64,000 bases of DNA from Blastocatellia bacterium. GTDB lineage: Bacteria > Acidobacteriota > Blastocatellia > UBA7656 > JADIYM01. The stretch covers positions 1-64,000 of the forward strand of contig JAJTWZ010000016.1 in NCBI GenBank assembly GCA_021463145.1, written 5' to 3'. The translations under genes were made by a program, and so were the position numbers. The first letter of the stretch is position 1. Each line of letters begins with the position of its first letter. The notes below the pieces were generated by a model. The model saw only the letters and a program-made list of their open reading frames with translations. It made no database searches and had not been told where the DNA came from. Positions 8,312 through 17,326 of this stretch are shown piece by piece.

Positions 8312-10324
8312 TTACCACACATACGCATCCGCCCAGGAACGCGCGTATCGACTCGAGAGGATGTGCAGCACGCGGATGCGCTTGAGCGTGACCGGCGAGA
8401 ACTGGCCGATCGGAAGGTAGACGATCTTCTTGCCGAATCTGGCTGCGTACGTCTTCATCGCCGACCGTGGAGGCTTCGCCGCGACGTACGTCACCAGGCG
8501 CTCCGCCGTGTGGTCCACCGCCGCCATCAGCAGTACCTCCGCCTTCGTCCGTGCCGCCGCATAGGCGGGATCCTGCCAGATCCCATGAAGCTGTCCCGGC
8601 GGGTACACCATCAGCAGCCCGCCGTACTCGCATCGCCGGATTCCCGGCCCCACGATCGTCTCATCGAGCGCCGTCGCGTAAAAGCCGATGTCCGACTCCG
8701 CGTCGTGCTCTCCCTGCCAGTCCATCCGCCACGGATACCGCGCGTCGTCCGGATCTTCGTCGAACACGATCACCACCGACGTCGCCTTCCCCCGCTCTCG
8801 CAACAGGCTGCGCACCCAGATCGTCCCCTCGTGCCAGTGGCGGATCGTCTCGCGCACGTCGATCCCGTCGAGGATCGAGGTCCGGAAAGGCTCGACACGC
8901 GCGCTCTCTTCCGAGAAGCGCGTCACCGCCCGGCGGCGCAGGTGGTTCGCGAAATTCTCGATCACGATGCTCTCCGGTTCGTGCGAACAGATGTGGTAAC
9001 CCGGCACCCTGGCCCATTCGCCGGCCACCGACTCGCGATGCCGGACGCGCTTCGGCACCGCCACCGGGCGGCGGCGTCTCGTTCTCTCACGACGGTGGAA
9101 CCGCATCGTCCGCTTGCCGTCGTAGAGGTCGTCGATCGTGAGTCTCAGCACCGGCAGCGCGCCGCGCCCGTCCTGCCAGGGATAGTGCGTCGCGAGCTCC
9201 CAGACCTCGTAGGCGTAGTTGTCGTCGACCGACCCACGCGCCCCTACGACGATCTGGTAGAGGTCCGGCTGCAGTCTTCCCTTCACGAGCGCGTAGTTGC
9301 GCAGGAACTTCATCATCGTGCGCAGGTCGCCCGGACGCACTTCGTCGCCCGTGTCCTCGGTGTATCGGCGCGCCGCTGCCCGCAACAACTGCACGAGCAC
9401 GCGCTGCCGGTCGACTGGCAGCCCGGACTTCGCTTCCGGCTCGGCGACGGACGCCGCGGTCGACTCGACGAGTCGACGACTTGCCATCGAAATGATTCGC
9501 GGCGCCGGCAGCTCGATGACCGGAAGTGCACCGGTGCCGAGTTCGACCCCGCGGGCTCGCTCATAAGCCGCCGACAGGAAGGGCGCCTCGGGCAGCACTT
9601 CACGCGATGCATCGGGATGCAGATCGTAGAGTTTCGTACGGCCCCGGTGAATCCGCGCCGCTCCGCTCCGTTCGCCGAACGGCGTGCGTCCGGCAGTCAG
9701 ACGCTTCGCCACGCGCGCCGCGTGCGCGATCCCGCCGACGTAGAGCACGCGCTCGTGGTCGGCTGCCAACTCGCGCAACCGGTGCGCGATGATAGCCTCG
9801 CGCTCGCGGTCTTCCGGCCCGGCGTCCTCCTGGTCGAACCGGTGCGCCTGGACTGCCTCGACGTACGACCGATGGCCGATGCGAAGCACCGCATAGGCAT
9901 CGGGCAATCCATCCCCGGGACCCGAGTTCTCGAAGAGGTCCGCATCGACACACGAGACCGGAATGCCGAGCTCGCGACCGCGTCTGACAGCTTCGGCGAG
10001 CGGGTCCGCCGGCTCGACGAGCAGATAGCCGCGCTCCTCCGTCCGATCGCGCGCCGTCGGTGCATAGACGACGACCGACAGCATCGGCAGCCTGTCGACC
10101 GCTGCAACGAAGGCCGTCTCGAGGGCAGCCGGGATCTCGACGGCGATCGCGTCGGGCTCGAGCCGGCGGATCGCCTCGACGACGAGTTGCGCAAACTCGA
10201 GCCGGTTGTGGCAGACCGGCAGAATGTGCACGTTGCCAGCGACGAGCAGATGCGGCTCGATGCAAGGCGCACCGTCGATCAGGCTCGCGGCTTCCGCGAC
10301 GTTCGTATCCGCGTCACTCGACAT
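8312..10324 (-). CDS. TraB/ChaN-like domain protein of a MoxR-vWA locus
   Basis: This 670-residue protein has no signal peptide. Its first 230 residues (NVHILPVCHNRLEFAQLV, then EPDAIAVEIPAALE and RVLYVGGIAHAARV) follow the layout of TraB/GumN/ChaN-like domains, with a conserved His near the first strand and an acidic VEIP motif. The C-terminal 400 residues are not recognised; they contain a highly basic patch (about residues 420-450) and VVIVFDEDPDDARYPWRMDW. The start overlaps the end of the MoxR-type ATPase gene by 11 bases, so the two are co-translated. TraB-like proteins next to MoxR and vWA genes are known in predicted conflict loci. The catalytic role is unknown. Confidence 0.7.
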   Translation of the reverse strand: MSSDADTNVAEAASLIDGAPCIEPHLLVAGNVHILPVCHNRLEFAQLVVEAIRRLEPDAIAVEIPAALETAFVAAVDRLPMLSVVVYAPTARDRTEERGYLLVEPADPLAEAVRRGRELGIPVSCVDADLFENSGPGDGLPDAYAVLRIGHRSYVEAVQAHRFDQEDAGPEDREREAIIAHRLRELAADHERVLYVGGIAHAARVAKRLTAGRTPFGERSGAARIHRGRTKLYDLHPDASREVLPEAPFLSAAYERARGVELGTGALPVIELPAPRIISMASRRLVESTAASVAEPEAKSGLPVDRQRVLVQLLRAAARRYTEDTGDEVRPGDLRTMMKFLRNYALVKGRLQPDLYQIVVGARGSVDDNYAYEVWELATHYPWQDGRGALPVLRLTIDDLYDGKRTMRFHRRERTRRRRPVAVPKRVRHRESVAGEWARVPGYHICSHEPESIVIENFANHLRRRAVTRFSEESARVEPFRTSILDGIDVRETIRHWHEGTIWVRSLLRERGKATSVVIVFDEDPDDARYPWRMDWQGEHDAESDIGFYATALDETIVGPGIRRCEYGGLLMVYPPGQLHGIWQDPAYAAARTKAEVLLMAAVDHTAERLVTYVAAKPPRSAMKTYAARFGKKIVYLPIGQFSPVTLKRIRVLHILSSRYARSWADAYVW

Positions 10325-11156
10325 GGTCGACGGCCTCTTCGCCGACCGTCATCCGGACGGCCGTCTCGAACGCGCCTTTCGAGCGAACCCGGTCGCCCTG
10401 CGAGAGCTTCATCGCGTACCGCGCGATGTTGATGCCGTCGCGGACGCTGAATGCCTCGTTCGCCGCGTGCGCCCGCTGCAGAAACGCGACAACGTACCCG
10501 AGGATCTGGTCGTCGGCGAACGGCAGGTTCTCACGCAGGATCGCGAGCTCCTCGTCGGCTTCGGGAAACTCGATGAGGATCTGCGGCTGGAGCCGCGAGT
10601 GGATGTACTCCGGTATCTCGAACGTCGACGCGTCGTCGTTCATCGTCGCGCAGATGCGGAAATCGGGGTGCGCCGGAATCTTGATCCCCGCGACGATCGA
10701 CTCGACGTAGCGGCGCGCGTCGAGAAGCGGCGCAAGCGACGCCCACGACTTCTCGCTCATGCGGTTCCCTTCGTCGAGCACGCACACTCCGCCACGGATC
10801 ATCGCCGTTACGAGCGGACTTGCGACGTACTCTATCTGGCCCGCTCCCGCGACGACCGGGGTCACGATGAGGTCTTCGGGGCGCGTGTCCATCGTCGCCT
10901 GGAAGATGTAGACGTCGCGTCCGAGCGCCTCACCGGCCGCATACGCGAGCGTCGTCTTGCCGACGCCCGGCTTGCCGATGAGCCGCGGATTGAGCGGCAG
11001 GTCGCGTTCGTCGAGCACGAACCAGGCAGCGAGCAGTTGGTCGAGGACGTCGCGCTGACCGACCCAGCGGAAGGGAAGGCGGTCGGGGTGACCGAGGCGC
11101 AGGCGTACGCCGTCGATGTCGGCGTGCGAAGCGAGTTGGGTATGTGTGGCGGTCAT
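10314..11156 (-). CDS. MoxR/CbbQ-like AAA+ ATPase
   Basis: This 280-residue AAA+ protein has Walker A GKPGVGKTTL (61-70), Walker B CVLDEGNRM (about 130), a sensor region ATMNDD and the ARIPEYIHSRL-like arginine-finger segment EIPEYIHSRLQPQ. Insertions typical of the MoxR clade are present around TRPEDLIVTPV. MoxR proteins act as chaperone ATPases that load metals or remodel partner complexes, generally with a vWA protein. It overlaps the downstream TraB-like gene, and a vWA gene lies 1.2 kb away on the opposite strand. The ribosome site GGAGG is 12 bases from the ATG, somewhat far. Confidence 0.9.
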   Translation of the reverse strand: MTATHTQLASHADIDGVRLRLGHPDRLPFRWVGQRDVLDQLLAAWFVLDERDLPLNPRLIGKPGVGKTTLAYAAGEALGRDVYIFQATMDTRPEDLIVTPVVAGAGQIEYVASPLVTAMIRGGVCVLDEGNRMSEKSWASLAPLLDARRYVESIVAGIKIPAHPDFRICATMNDDASTFEIPEYIHSRLQPQILIEFPEADEELAILRENLPFADDQILGYVVAFLQRAHAANEAFSVRDGINIARYAMKLSQGDRVRSKGAFETAVRMTVGEEAVDHVE

Positions 11157-11356
11157 GGTGTCGGGCTACCTCCGGGTTGGTGCGAATCGTTGCGGATTCC
11201 GATTCCGCGCCGAGGGCGGATCGGTCCGTCGAAAGCGGGCGTGGCCGGTGCCGCGGCCGTGGGGGTCGTCGATTGTGTTCGTCCTTCCATCTCGAGTTGA
11301 ATGAGCCTGTCTGTAACGCGAAATCTGCGAATACTCCGGCTGGTCTCCTTCGCGGT

Positions 11357-12112
11357 CTATCCTCGCTGACCGAAGAGCAGCGCCCCGCGCCAGGCTGTCT
11401 CCATCTCGCCCATCTCCACTCGCACGTGTTCCGGGTTCGATGCGATTCGCCACCACCGGTCATAGTCCGCCGGCGAGTTGACTGGCGGCGCGGATGCGGT
11501 TTCTGACCCGGCCATTCGCGTTTGCACGTAGCTTCTAGCGGCGATGGCCATCTCTTCGGTCGCCCGGTCCCAGGGCCGTCCCGCGAACTGCTCGAGGAGT
11601 TCAGCCGATTCGCCGATCCCCTCGATGCCCGCGGCCTCGAGCAATCCGAGCACGAACTGACGAAGGAAGTCGATCGTCAGGTTCGACTCTCTCGGAAGCA
11701 GCACGTACGTTGGCTCGCTTGCGAGCAGGATCGGAAACTCAGGATGACCATTGCGCTTCGACAGGATGGTCAGGCAGTGCCGGAGAGGCTCGGGATCTCC
11801 ACTCGACGATGCCGGCAGGATCGCGTACGCCGTCGCCGTCGATTGAAACGGATTCAGCATCGTCGACGTGATCAGCGCCTCGCCCGTGCCCGCAACACGG
11901 ATGAGGTCGATGGAGAACATCGTCGGACCGTACGGATTGAAGATTCCGAAGGCGATGACCTGGGTCACGTCCGATTCCGGCGCCGCGGCCAGGGCCTGCG
12001 ACACGTCTGGAATCGGGTCGCCAAGAACCCCGGTCTCGGCGTCTGCCAGCGCGCGGGCCGCCGTCGCGAGTCGAAGTAGAGGGTCACGATCGTTTCTGGG
12101 TCTTGGGCTCAT
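11357..12112 (-). CDS. Hypothetical protein upstream of the MoxR-like gene
   Basis: This 251-residue soluble protein has an unrecognised family. It has a central alpha/beta region (ESDVTQVIAFGIFNPYGPTM, then GEALITSTMLNPFQSTATAY) and a C-terminal helical part ending in DYDRWWRIASNPEHVRV. The ATG at 12112 is preceded by AGGAGG at 5 bases, which decides the start over the GTG/ATG further out. It is co-oriented with the MoxR-type gene but separated from it by 200 bases that hold nothing I recognise, so co-transcription is likely but not certain. Confidence 0.75.
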   Translation of the reverse strand: MSPRPRNDRDPLLRLATAARALADAETGVLGDPIPDVSQALAAAPESDVTQVIAFGIFNPYGPTMFSIDLIRVAGTGEALITSTMLNPFQSTATAYAILPASSSGDPEPLRHCLTILSKRNGHPEFPILLASEPTYVLLPRESNLTIDFLRQFVLGLLEAAGIEGIGESAELLEQFAGRPWDRATEEMAIAARSYVQTRMAGSETASAPPVNSPADYDRWWRIASNPEHVRVEMGEMETAWRGALLFGQRG

Positions 12113-12220
12113 TTCATCCTCCTGCACGACGTGCCTGCGAGCGCTTCGCGATGAGCGCCCGGTCGAGCCTGCTTATTCCTGAACGCGCAATCCTTGGACG
12201 AACCGGCTAATGGTGACTGC

Positions 12221-12256
12221 GGCGGCGCTCCACACCGCACTCCAATGCGCTTCGCA
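12221..12256. repeat. Half copy of the GCGAAGCGC-family palindrome
   Basis: The 36 bases GGCGGCGCTCCACACCGCAC and onward to GCGCTTCGCA match the right arm of the hairpin at 8195-8234 with a few changes. The left arm is missing. It sits in the divergent promoter region between the hypothetical gene at 11357-12112 and the vWA gene. Confidence 0.6.
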
Positions 12257-12376
12257 ATAGGGATTCACGATACGACACCTCCTGGGACATGCAGCGGGGG
12301 AGCAGATTCGCAAGCCGATCTCGCGCCGAATGGCGCGTTTCCTCTTGAAGGCAATTCACCCAGGAGGATCCCGCCC

Positions 12377-13660
12377 ATGTCCACGCACCCAATCCCGGCC
12401 ATCGAGCGAATACTCGTCCGATCCCGTGTCGCCGCCGGCACGCGTCAGATCGTCGACCTGCTCGTCCGTATCGTCACGCCCGAAAACGACGCGCCGCAGG
12501 CAGCACGTCCGCCGCTCAACGTCGGGCTCGCCATCGACCGGTCCGGAAGCATGTCGGGCTCGAAGCTCGCGCAGGCCTGCGAGGCCGCGCGGTACTGCGT
12601 CCGCCAGCTCGGAAGCCGAGATCGCGTCAGCATCGTCGACTTCGACGACGAGGTCCGGACGCTCGTCCACGGTCGACCAGTCGCCGATGCGGCTTCGATC
12701 GAGCAGGCAATCGGCTCGATCGAGGCGGGCGGTTCCACCGCCCTCTTCGACGGATGGACGCGCTGTGTCGATGAGGTCGGCTCGGGACTCTCCAAACACG
12801 GCATCAACCGTGTCATCCTCCTGACCGACGGCCAGGCAAACGTCGGCGTCACCGACCCGCGCGCTTTCGAGCACTGGGCGGGCCTACTCGCAGCGCGCGG
12901 CGTCGAGACGTCGACCATCGGCATCGGAAGCGACTTCGCGGAAGACCTGCTCGAAGCGGTTGCGCGGCTCGGCGGCGGAACGAGCTGGTACGTCGAGACA
13001 CCCGAGGACTTCCACCGCATCTTCGAGCACGAGTTCGGCCGGCTCGCGGCGCAGATGGGTCACCGCGTCAGTCTCGGTATCGAGCCGGAGCCCGGCGTTC
13101 GCGTCGTCGGCGTTCACAACGGCTTCGCGACGAACTCGCTCGGCCGGTTTCAGCTTCCGAACCTGGTGCACGGCACGACGCTCGACGTCGTCATCCGCCT
13201 CGAGCTCCCGGAGCTCGCCGAGTGCAAAGGTCGCAAGCTGGCGTCGCTGCGACTGGCGTGGATGCCGCAGTCGAACCGGACCGGACGCCGCCTCGTCCTG
13301 CGTAAGTCGGTGCGCGCCGACGTCGTGTCGCCGGAGGTCGCGGCGGGCATCCCGGCCGATGCGCGCGTCGTGAAGGCGACGGAGTTCCTGCTCGGCGTCG
13401 GCGTGCGGCGCCGGGCCATCGAGCTGCTCGACCGCGGAGACGTCGCAGGCGCGATCGAGGTCGTGCGCGAAGCCCGGCAGCGAGCCGCGGAGGCGCTCGC
13501 CGCGTGCGCCGACGAGCCTGACGTCGTCGGGCATCTCGCGCGACTCGACGACCTTCTCGCCGAGCTCGCGGAACGCGCTGACCTCGTGCTCAGCCGCAAG
13601 CGCATGCGCAACGAGACGCACCTGATGGCGCGATCGATCCCTGCGAAGGGCTGGCGATGA
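12377..13660 (+). CDS. vWA-domain protein with intact MIDAS
   Basis: This 427-residue protein has an N-terminal region followed by a von Willebrand factor A domain. The metal-ion-dependent adhesion site is complete: DRSGSMSGSK (54-63), the conserved Thr in GGSTALFDGW and the Asp in LLTDGQANVG. A C-terminal helical region (residues about 330-427) is rich in Arg and Ala. There is no signal peptide, so it is probably cytoplasmic. The ATG at 12377 has AGGAGG 8 bases upstream. It faces away from the MoxR-type gene cluster and most likely is the substrate-recruiting partner of that ATPase. Confidence 0.9.
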   Translation: MSTHPIPAIERILVRSRVAAGTRQIVDLLVRIVTPENDAPQAARPPLNVGLAIDRSGSMSGSKLAQACEAARYCVRQLGSRDRVSIVDFDDEVRTLVHGRPVADAASIEQAIGSIEAGGSTALFDGWTRCVDEVGSGLSKHGINRVILLTDGQANVGVTDPRAFEHWAGLLAARGVETSTIGIGSDFAEDLLEAVARLGGGTSWYVETPEDFHRIFEHEFGRLAAQMGHRVSLGIEPEPGVRVVGVHNGFATNSLGRFQLPNLVHGTTLDVVIRLELPELAECKGRKLASLRLAWMPQSNRTGRRLVLRKSVRADVVSPEVAAGIPADARVVKATEFLLGVGVRRRAIELLDRGDVAGAIEVVREARQRAAEALAACADEPDVVGHLARLDDLLAELAERADLVLSRKRMRNETHLMARSIPAKGWR

Positions 13661-13686
13661 GGCGGCGCCGCAAGCGCCGCGTGCAC

Positions 13687-15465
13687 TCACGTGGGCGGGT
13701 CCTGCCGGTCGCGGGCGGCGAACTCTCGGCTGCGTGCGGATGGCAGATATCGGTCGATGCTGCGGAGTTCCCGGCGGAGGTCATCCGCCCTCCCATCGTC
13801 CCGTTCGACGACCAGCAGCCGTTCGACGTTCAAGCCCGTCTCGAGCTCGCGGGTAGCGCGCATCAGCAATGGCGGCACAAGATTTCGCACCATCCCCATT
13901 TTCGCTCCCGTCCCGAGCAGCGGCATTGCCACGATCGCCGGCTTCGCCTTGCCGTCGATCGCGAACCGCAAGAATCGAAAAAAATCGTCGATCTTGTCCG
14001 CCGCCGTGTACATGCCCTCGGGCTCGAACCCGATGATTCGCTTCACGGGAATCGTTCGCCTACCGCCCTCGATCCGGCGAGAGAGCCAGCACGAAGACTC
14101 TTTCCGCAAGTCCAACTCCTTGTCACGAGCCAACCGGTCCACGCTCACGCCCCGCTCGTCGAGCGATCCGATCAGCGAGCCGGCGACTGGCCAGTAGTCG
14201 TCCCGATCCGAGGACACGATCAGATAGTCGACGCCCCAGTCACGCGGCATCGCCATCAGATCGCCGTAGTAGAACTCGATTGTCGCTCCATCACGACCGT
14301 GCCAGCGGCGCACGTCGATGCGCTCGATTGGTACGAGGCTCTCCGGGACCACGACTTGGCGTTCCCGCATCGGCTGTTGTTCTCTCGCCTGTCCCTTGAG
14401 CAGGGCGACGAACTCGCCCGCGCTCGCCGGTCGTCCGACTGGATCGGCCGAGAGGGCACGCGAAACGGCATCGTGGACGTGTGCCGGCAGCTCAGGGGCA
14501 AACTCCGAAAGCCGATGGTTCTGACCGGCGAGTATGAGCTTGCGAAGCTGTTCAACGGTACCCTCGACCGGACGCCTCCCCGTGATCAACTCGAAGAAAA
14601 CAACCGCCAGGCTGTAGACGTCGGTTCGCAACGAGATACTGCCCAGGTTCTCTTCCTCGTCGTGGTGCCATTGCTCGGGCGACATATACGCGGGCGTTCC
14701 GATGCCGAGCCCGGTCAGTTCGGGGTCCTCGAGCAACCGCGTCGGGCTTTCGTACCCCGCGATACCGAAGTCGATGATGCGGACTTTTCCCGTGTCCGGG
14801 CCGCTACCGACGATCATGATGTTCTCAGGCTTGATGTCGCGGTGGACGAAGCCCGCCTCGTGGGCAGCATCCAGCGCGTCGGCAACCTGCGCAACGATGT
14901 CGCGTGCCTCGCTGAGTCCGAGTTGCCCCCGAGCCTCGAGGACTTCCCGAAGCGACGGGCCCTCCACGTAATCCATCGCAAGATAGGCGTCTCCGCTCGG
15001 GAGTATCTTGTGGTCCGTGATCGCGACGACTGCCGGATGATGGATCAGGGATCCGGCGGCCCCTTCGACACCGACCTTGTCGCTGACGCTCGCCGGGATC
15101 ACCTTGATGGCGAAGTGGCGTGGCAACGTCACGTGCTTGGCCTTGTACACGGCGCCGACGCCGCCCTCGCCGATCAGGCTTTCGACGACGTAGGTGTTGT
15201 CGAGCGTGTGGCCGATCAACCCAAACGGATCCTGCGCGAAGAGAGCGATTCCGAGGCCTGCGGCTGACGTTTCGAGGAAGCCACCGGCCACATCGACGTC
15301 GGCGAGAAGCTGAATCGCAACCTGGGCGACTTCCGGGTCGTCGCGACTGACATCGCCGAGCGCGGACGCGCGCCCGGCGGGATCGAGATCGAGCAGCCGC
15401 CCGACGAGATCGGACGCCTTCACATAGAGTTCAGGCGTCACCGTCACCGCGTTCTGCCCCTTCAA
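13687..15465 (-). CDS. Ser/Thr protein kinase with a C-terminal macro-like domain
   Basis: The protein has 592 residues. After an 80-residue helical N-terminus comes a complete Hanks-type kinase domain (residues about 90-360): GEGGVGAVYKA glycine loop, AIKVI Lys, HRDIKPENIM catalytic loop, DFGIAG, and APE replaced by SPEQW, as in many bacterial kinases. The C-terminal 190 residues start at EFYYGDLMAMPRDWGVDYLI and contain AMPLLGTGAKMGMV, which has the look of a macro-domain-type ADP-ribose pocket; this part is tentative. There is no transmembrane segment, unlike PknB. Its gene overlaps the ECF sigma gene by 35 bases, so the kinase probably controls, or is controlled with, that sigma factor. 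Confidence 0.88.
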   Translation of the reverse strand: MKGQNAVTVTPELYVKASDLVGRLLDLDPAGRASALGDVSRDDPEVAQVAIQLLADVDVAGGFLETSAAGLGIALFAQDPFGLIGHTLDNTYVVESLIGEGGVGAVYKAKHVTLPRHFAIKVIPASVSDKVGVEGAAGSLIHHPAVVAITDHKILPSGDAYLAMDYVEGPSLREVLEARGQLGLSEARDIVAQVADALDAAHEAGFVHRDIKPENIMIVGSGPDTGKVRIIDFGIAGYESPTRLLEDPELTGLGIGTPAYMSPEQWHHDEEENLGSISLRTDVYSLAVVFFELITGRRPVEGTVEQLRKLILAGQNHRLSEFAPELPAHVHDAVSRALSADPVGRPASAGEFVALLKGQAREQQPMRERQVVVPESLVPIERIDVRRWHGRDGATIEFYYGDLMAMPRDWGVDYLIVSSDRDDYWPVAGSLIGSLDERGVSVDRLARDKELDLRKESSCWLSRRIEGGRRTIPVKRIIGFEPEGMYTAADKIDDFFRFLRFAIDGKAKPAIVAMPLLGTGAKMGMVRNLVPPLLMRATRELETGLNVERLLVVERDDGRADDLRRELRSIDRYLPSARSREFAARDRQDPPT

Positions 15466-15970
15466 GCTCCCGGCGGAGGAACGCCCGTGCGATCGCCCAG
15501 TCGGTCTTTACCGTAGCCAAGGAGATCCCGAGCTCGGCGGCGACCTCCTCGATCGTCATCCCGAGGCAGTACTTGAGGTCAACGACTTGTGCCTGACGTT
15601 CGTGAAGCTCTCGCAGCTTTTCGATGGCTCGGTCGAGCCCGATGTAGTCGACGTCTGGAATCTTCACCTCGATGACTGCGTCGTCGAGCTCGACGTGGAC
15701 GGCACCGCCGCCGCGCACGACCGCCGAACGCATGCGCTGATAGTCCATGAGCTTCCTGCGGATGATCATTGCAGCCACACCGAGGAACTGGCTCCGGTTT
15801 GAAGGGTCGATGTTCCGCTGACGCACGATCTTCGTGAAGGCCTCGTTGACGAGCGCCGTGGGCTGAAGGGTGTGGTCTGCAGGGTTGTAGTGGAAGCAGC
15901 GCCTCGCGATCCGGCGCAGTTCGTCGTACTCCTCGGCAAACATCCGGGCGTTCTCGGTGTACTGCGGCAT
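15431..15970 (-). CDS. ECF-type sigma factor, kinase-linked
   Basis: This 179-residue sigma factor belongs to the ECF group common in Acidobacteriota and Planctomycetota. Region 2 is ELRRIARRCFHYNPADHTLQ...LVNEAFTKI...FLGVAAMIIRRKLMDYQR. Region 4 is the helix-turn-helix LGMTIEEVAAELGISLATVK. The ATG at 15970 has GAGGG 8 bases upstream. No anti-sigma gene is visible; instead the next gene is a Ser/Thr kinase overlapping by 35 bases, an arrangement in which phosphorylation is thought to replace anti-sigma control. Targets cannot be read from this window. Confidence 0.93.
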   Translation of the reverse strand: MPQYTENARMFAEEYDELRRIARRCFHYNPADHTLQPTALVNEAFTKIVRQRNIDPSNRSQFLGVAAMIIRRKLMDYQRMRSAVVRGGGAVHVELDDAVIEVKIPDVDYIGLDRAIEKLRELHERQAQVVDLKYCLGMTIEEVAAELGISLATVKTDWAIARAFLRRELEGAERGDGDA

Positions 15971-16295
15971 TCTCGTACCCTCGTAGTCTCGAAATACCGG
16001 CCAGCCACCTTCGGAACATTCTGCGCGTTCCAACTGACGGCCGGGAAGGCCCTCCCGCGAGAGGCTATCACACGAGGTGAGCCCTCGGACGCAGCCTCGC
16101 GTCCTGTTCTCGATCGAGCCACGCCTCTAGCAGACCTCTGCTTCCTCACCGAACTCCCGTCAGTGTAATTTGGAAGTCAGAGTAGAATTCCTGTGCCCGA
16201 AATTGACCCGAACACAGGACTGCACCTCACGATCCTACGCCGGAGCAATGTCGGTGGTTCGGGAGTGGCACGTCACCGGGAGGGACCACATGTAG
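15971..16295. other. Intergenic region, nothing recognised
   Basis: About 325 bases between the leftward sigma factor gene and the rightward small gene. It must contain the sigma gene promoter. I see no repeat, RNA structure or credible small gene. Confidence 0.4.
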
Positions 16296-16313
16296 GACGG
16301 AATTCGGCAGATC

Positions 16314-16535
16314 GTGGGCAAGACCATTTCGGGCGTCCTCGTGAAGGAGTCTGATCGTCTGCCCCGCCTCCAGCTCTTTCTGATATTCGAGGACGATACG
16401 TACTTCGAGATCTACAGCCAGACGGGCGACATGAGCGGAGCGAGTCGTCTCAGCTTCGGAGGTGGCGCCGACGCTCGCCGGTACTTGAGCTCGACGCACA
16501 CCATTGTCCTCGAGGAACCCCAGCCCGAGCCGTAG
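16314..16535 (+). CDS. Small hypothetical protein
   Basis: This 73-residue acidic protein (QLFLIFEDDTYFEIYS, then SGASRLSFGGGADARRYL) looks like a compact beta-rich domain seen as short hypothetical proteins in many soil bacteria. I give the GTG at 16314. The frame is open a few codons further (IRQIVGKTISGV also fits), so a non-ATG start slightly upstream is possible. It is followed after 22 bases by the hydrolase-like gene on the same strand. Confidence 0.6.
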   Translation: MGKTISGVLVKESDRLPRLQLFLIFEDDTYFEIYSQTGDMSGASRLSFGGGADARRYLSSTHTIVLEEPQPEP

Positions 16536-16557
16536 CCGTATCACACGGCCATCAAAC

Positions 16558-17310
16558 GTGACCACGCACCTGAAGATCAGCGTTCCGGACAGTGTCGTGT
16601 GTGCGGACGCCTTCGGGGATGCGTATCGGTTCGAGGCGGGCGCCGACACGTCTCCGAGTCTCGACGTCCCGCTCGTCGTCTACTTCGGCGGAGCGATCTC
16701 GACGGCGACCTACCACGCGCGCCGGGATACGGAACCCGCGCCGATTCGCGAACTCTTTGAGCGTGCGCTGGCCGAAGTAGGACACGACGTCGCGGCCACG
16801 GTCGACGCCACAGCCGCAGCCACGGTCGCGGCAAACACCGTGGATCTGCTCGTCGTTCCGTGTCCACCGATTGGTCGGTCCGAGCCCGACTTCCGGGCCC
16901 GAATCTTCGCCTTCGTCCACGACGAACTACTTCCCCGCACGCCGAACCCAACTCCGTCCCGCGTGGCGTTCGTCGGCAACTCGGCCGGAGCGCACCTCGC
17001 AGCGATGCTCGCGTTCGAGTCCGACGCCGTCCGCGCGCTCGCGACGACCGGCGGCGTCGGCATGCTGGAGGCCGCACAGGAGAGCGAACGCCGGCTCCTC
17101 ACCGGAAAACGCTATCGCTGCTTTGCGAATCTCGACGATCCGCGCGCGCCGCACGCCCACGCGTTCTGGGACGAGATGCTCTCGCACCTCGTCAGTATCG
17201 ACGTCATCGAGCGACCTGGCGGCCACGCGTTCGACGACTACATCGCGAACGGCTCGGCGCTCGACGCCTTCCGCTTCGCGCTCGCGGCAGCTCGCGAAAC
17301 TCCGGCGTGA
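16558..17310 (+). CDS. Alpha/beta-hydrolase-like protein
   Basis: The protein has about 250 residues from a GTG at 16558. A VVYFGGAIST segment near the front and GNSAGAHLAAML (GxSxG nucleophile elbow, Ser in GNSAG) point to an esterase-like alpha/beta-hydrolase fold; PGGHAFDDY near the end could supply the catalytic His. No signal peptide is seen. The substrate is unknown. There is no strong ribosome site in front of any candidate start, so the N-terminus is uncertain by up to 18 residues. Confidence 0.65.
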   Translation: MTTHLKISVPDSVVCADAFGDAYRFEAGADTSPSLDVPLVVYFGGAISTATYHARRDTEPAPIRELFERALAEVGHDVAATVDATAAATVAANTVDLLVVPCPPIGRSEPDFRARIFAFVHDELLPRTPNPTPSRVAFVGNSAGAHLAAMLAFESDAVRALATTGGVGMLEAAQESERRLLTGKRYRCFANLDDPRAPHAHAFWDEMLSHLVSIDVIERPGGHAFDDYIANGSALDAFRFALAAARETPA

Positions 17311-17326
17311 CGGTTGGGATTGCGGT

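Noticed and set aside
8159-10432. A 757-codon open frame opposite the TraB-like gene
   Set aside because: Arg/His-rich translation with no domain signal; it mirrors a gene with clear coding character on the other strand. High-GC DNA gives long antisense frames.
5250-12190. A 15-base match TCCTGAACGCGCAAT at 5249 and 12176 in two intergenic regions
   Set aside because: One shared 15-mer is near chance expectation for 64 kb, and the flanking sequence does not align.
13657-15267. A 536-codon frame opposite the kinase gene
   Set aside because: Antisense to a complete kinase domain; no start signal or motif.
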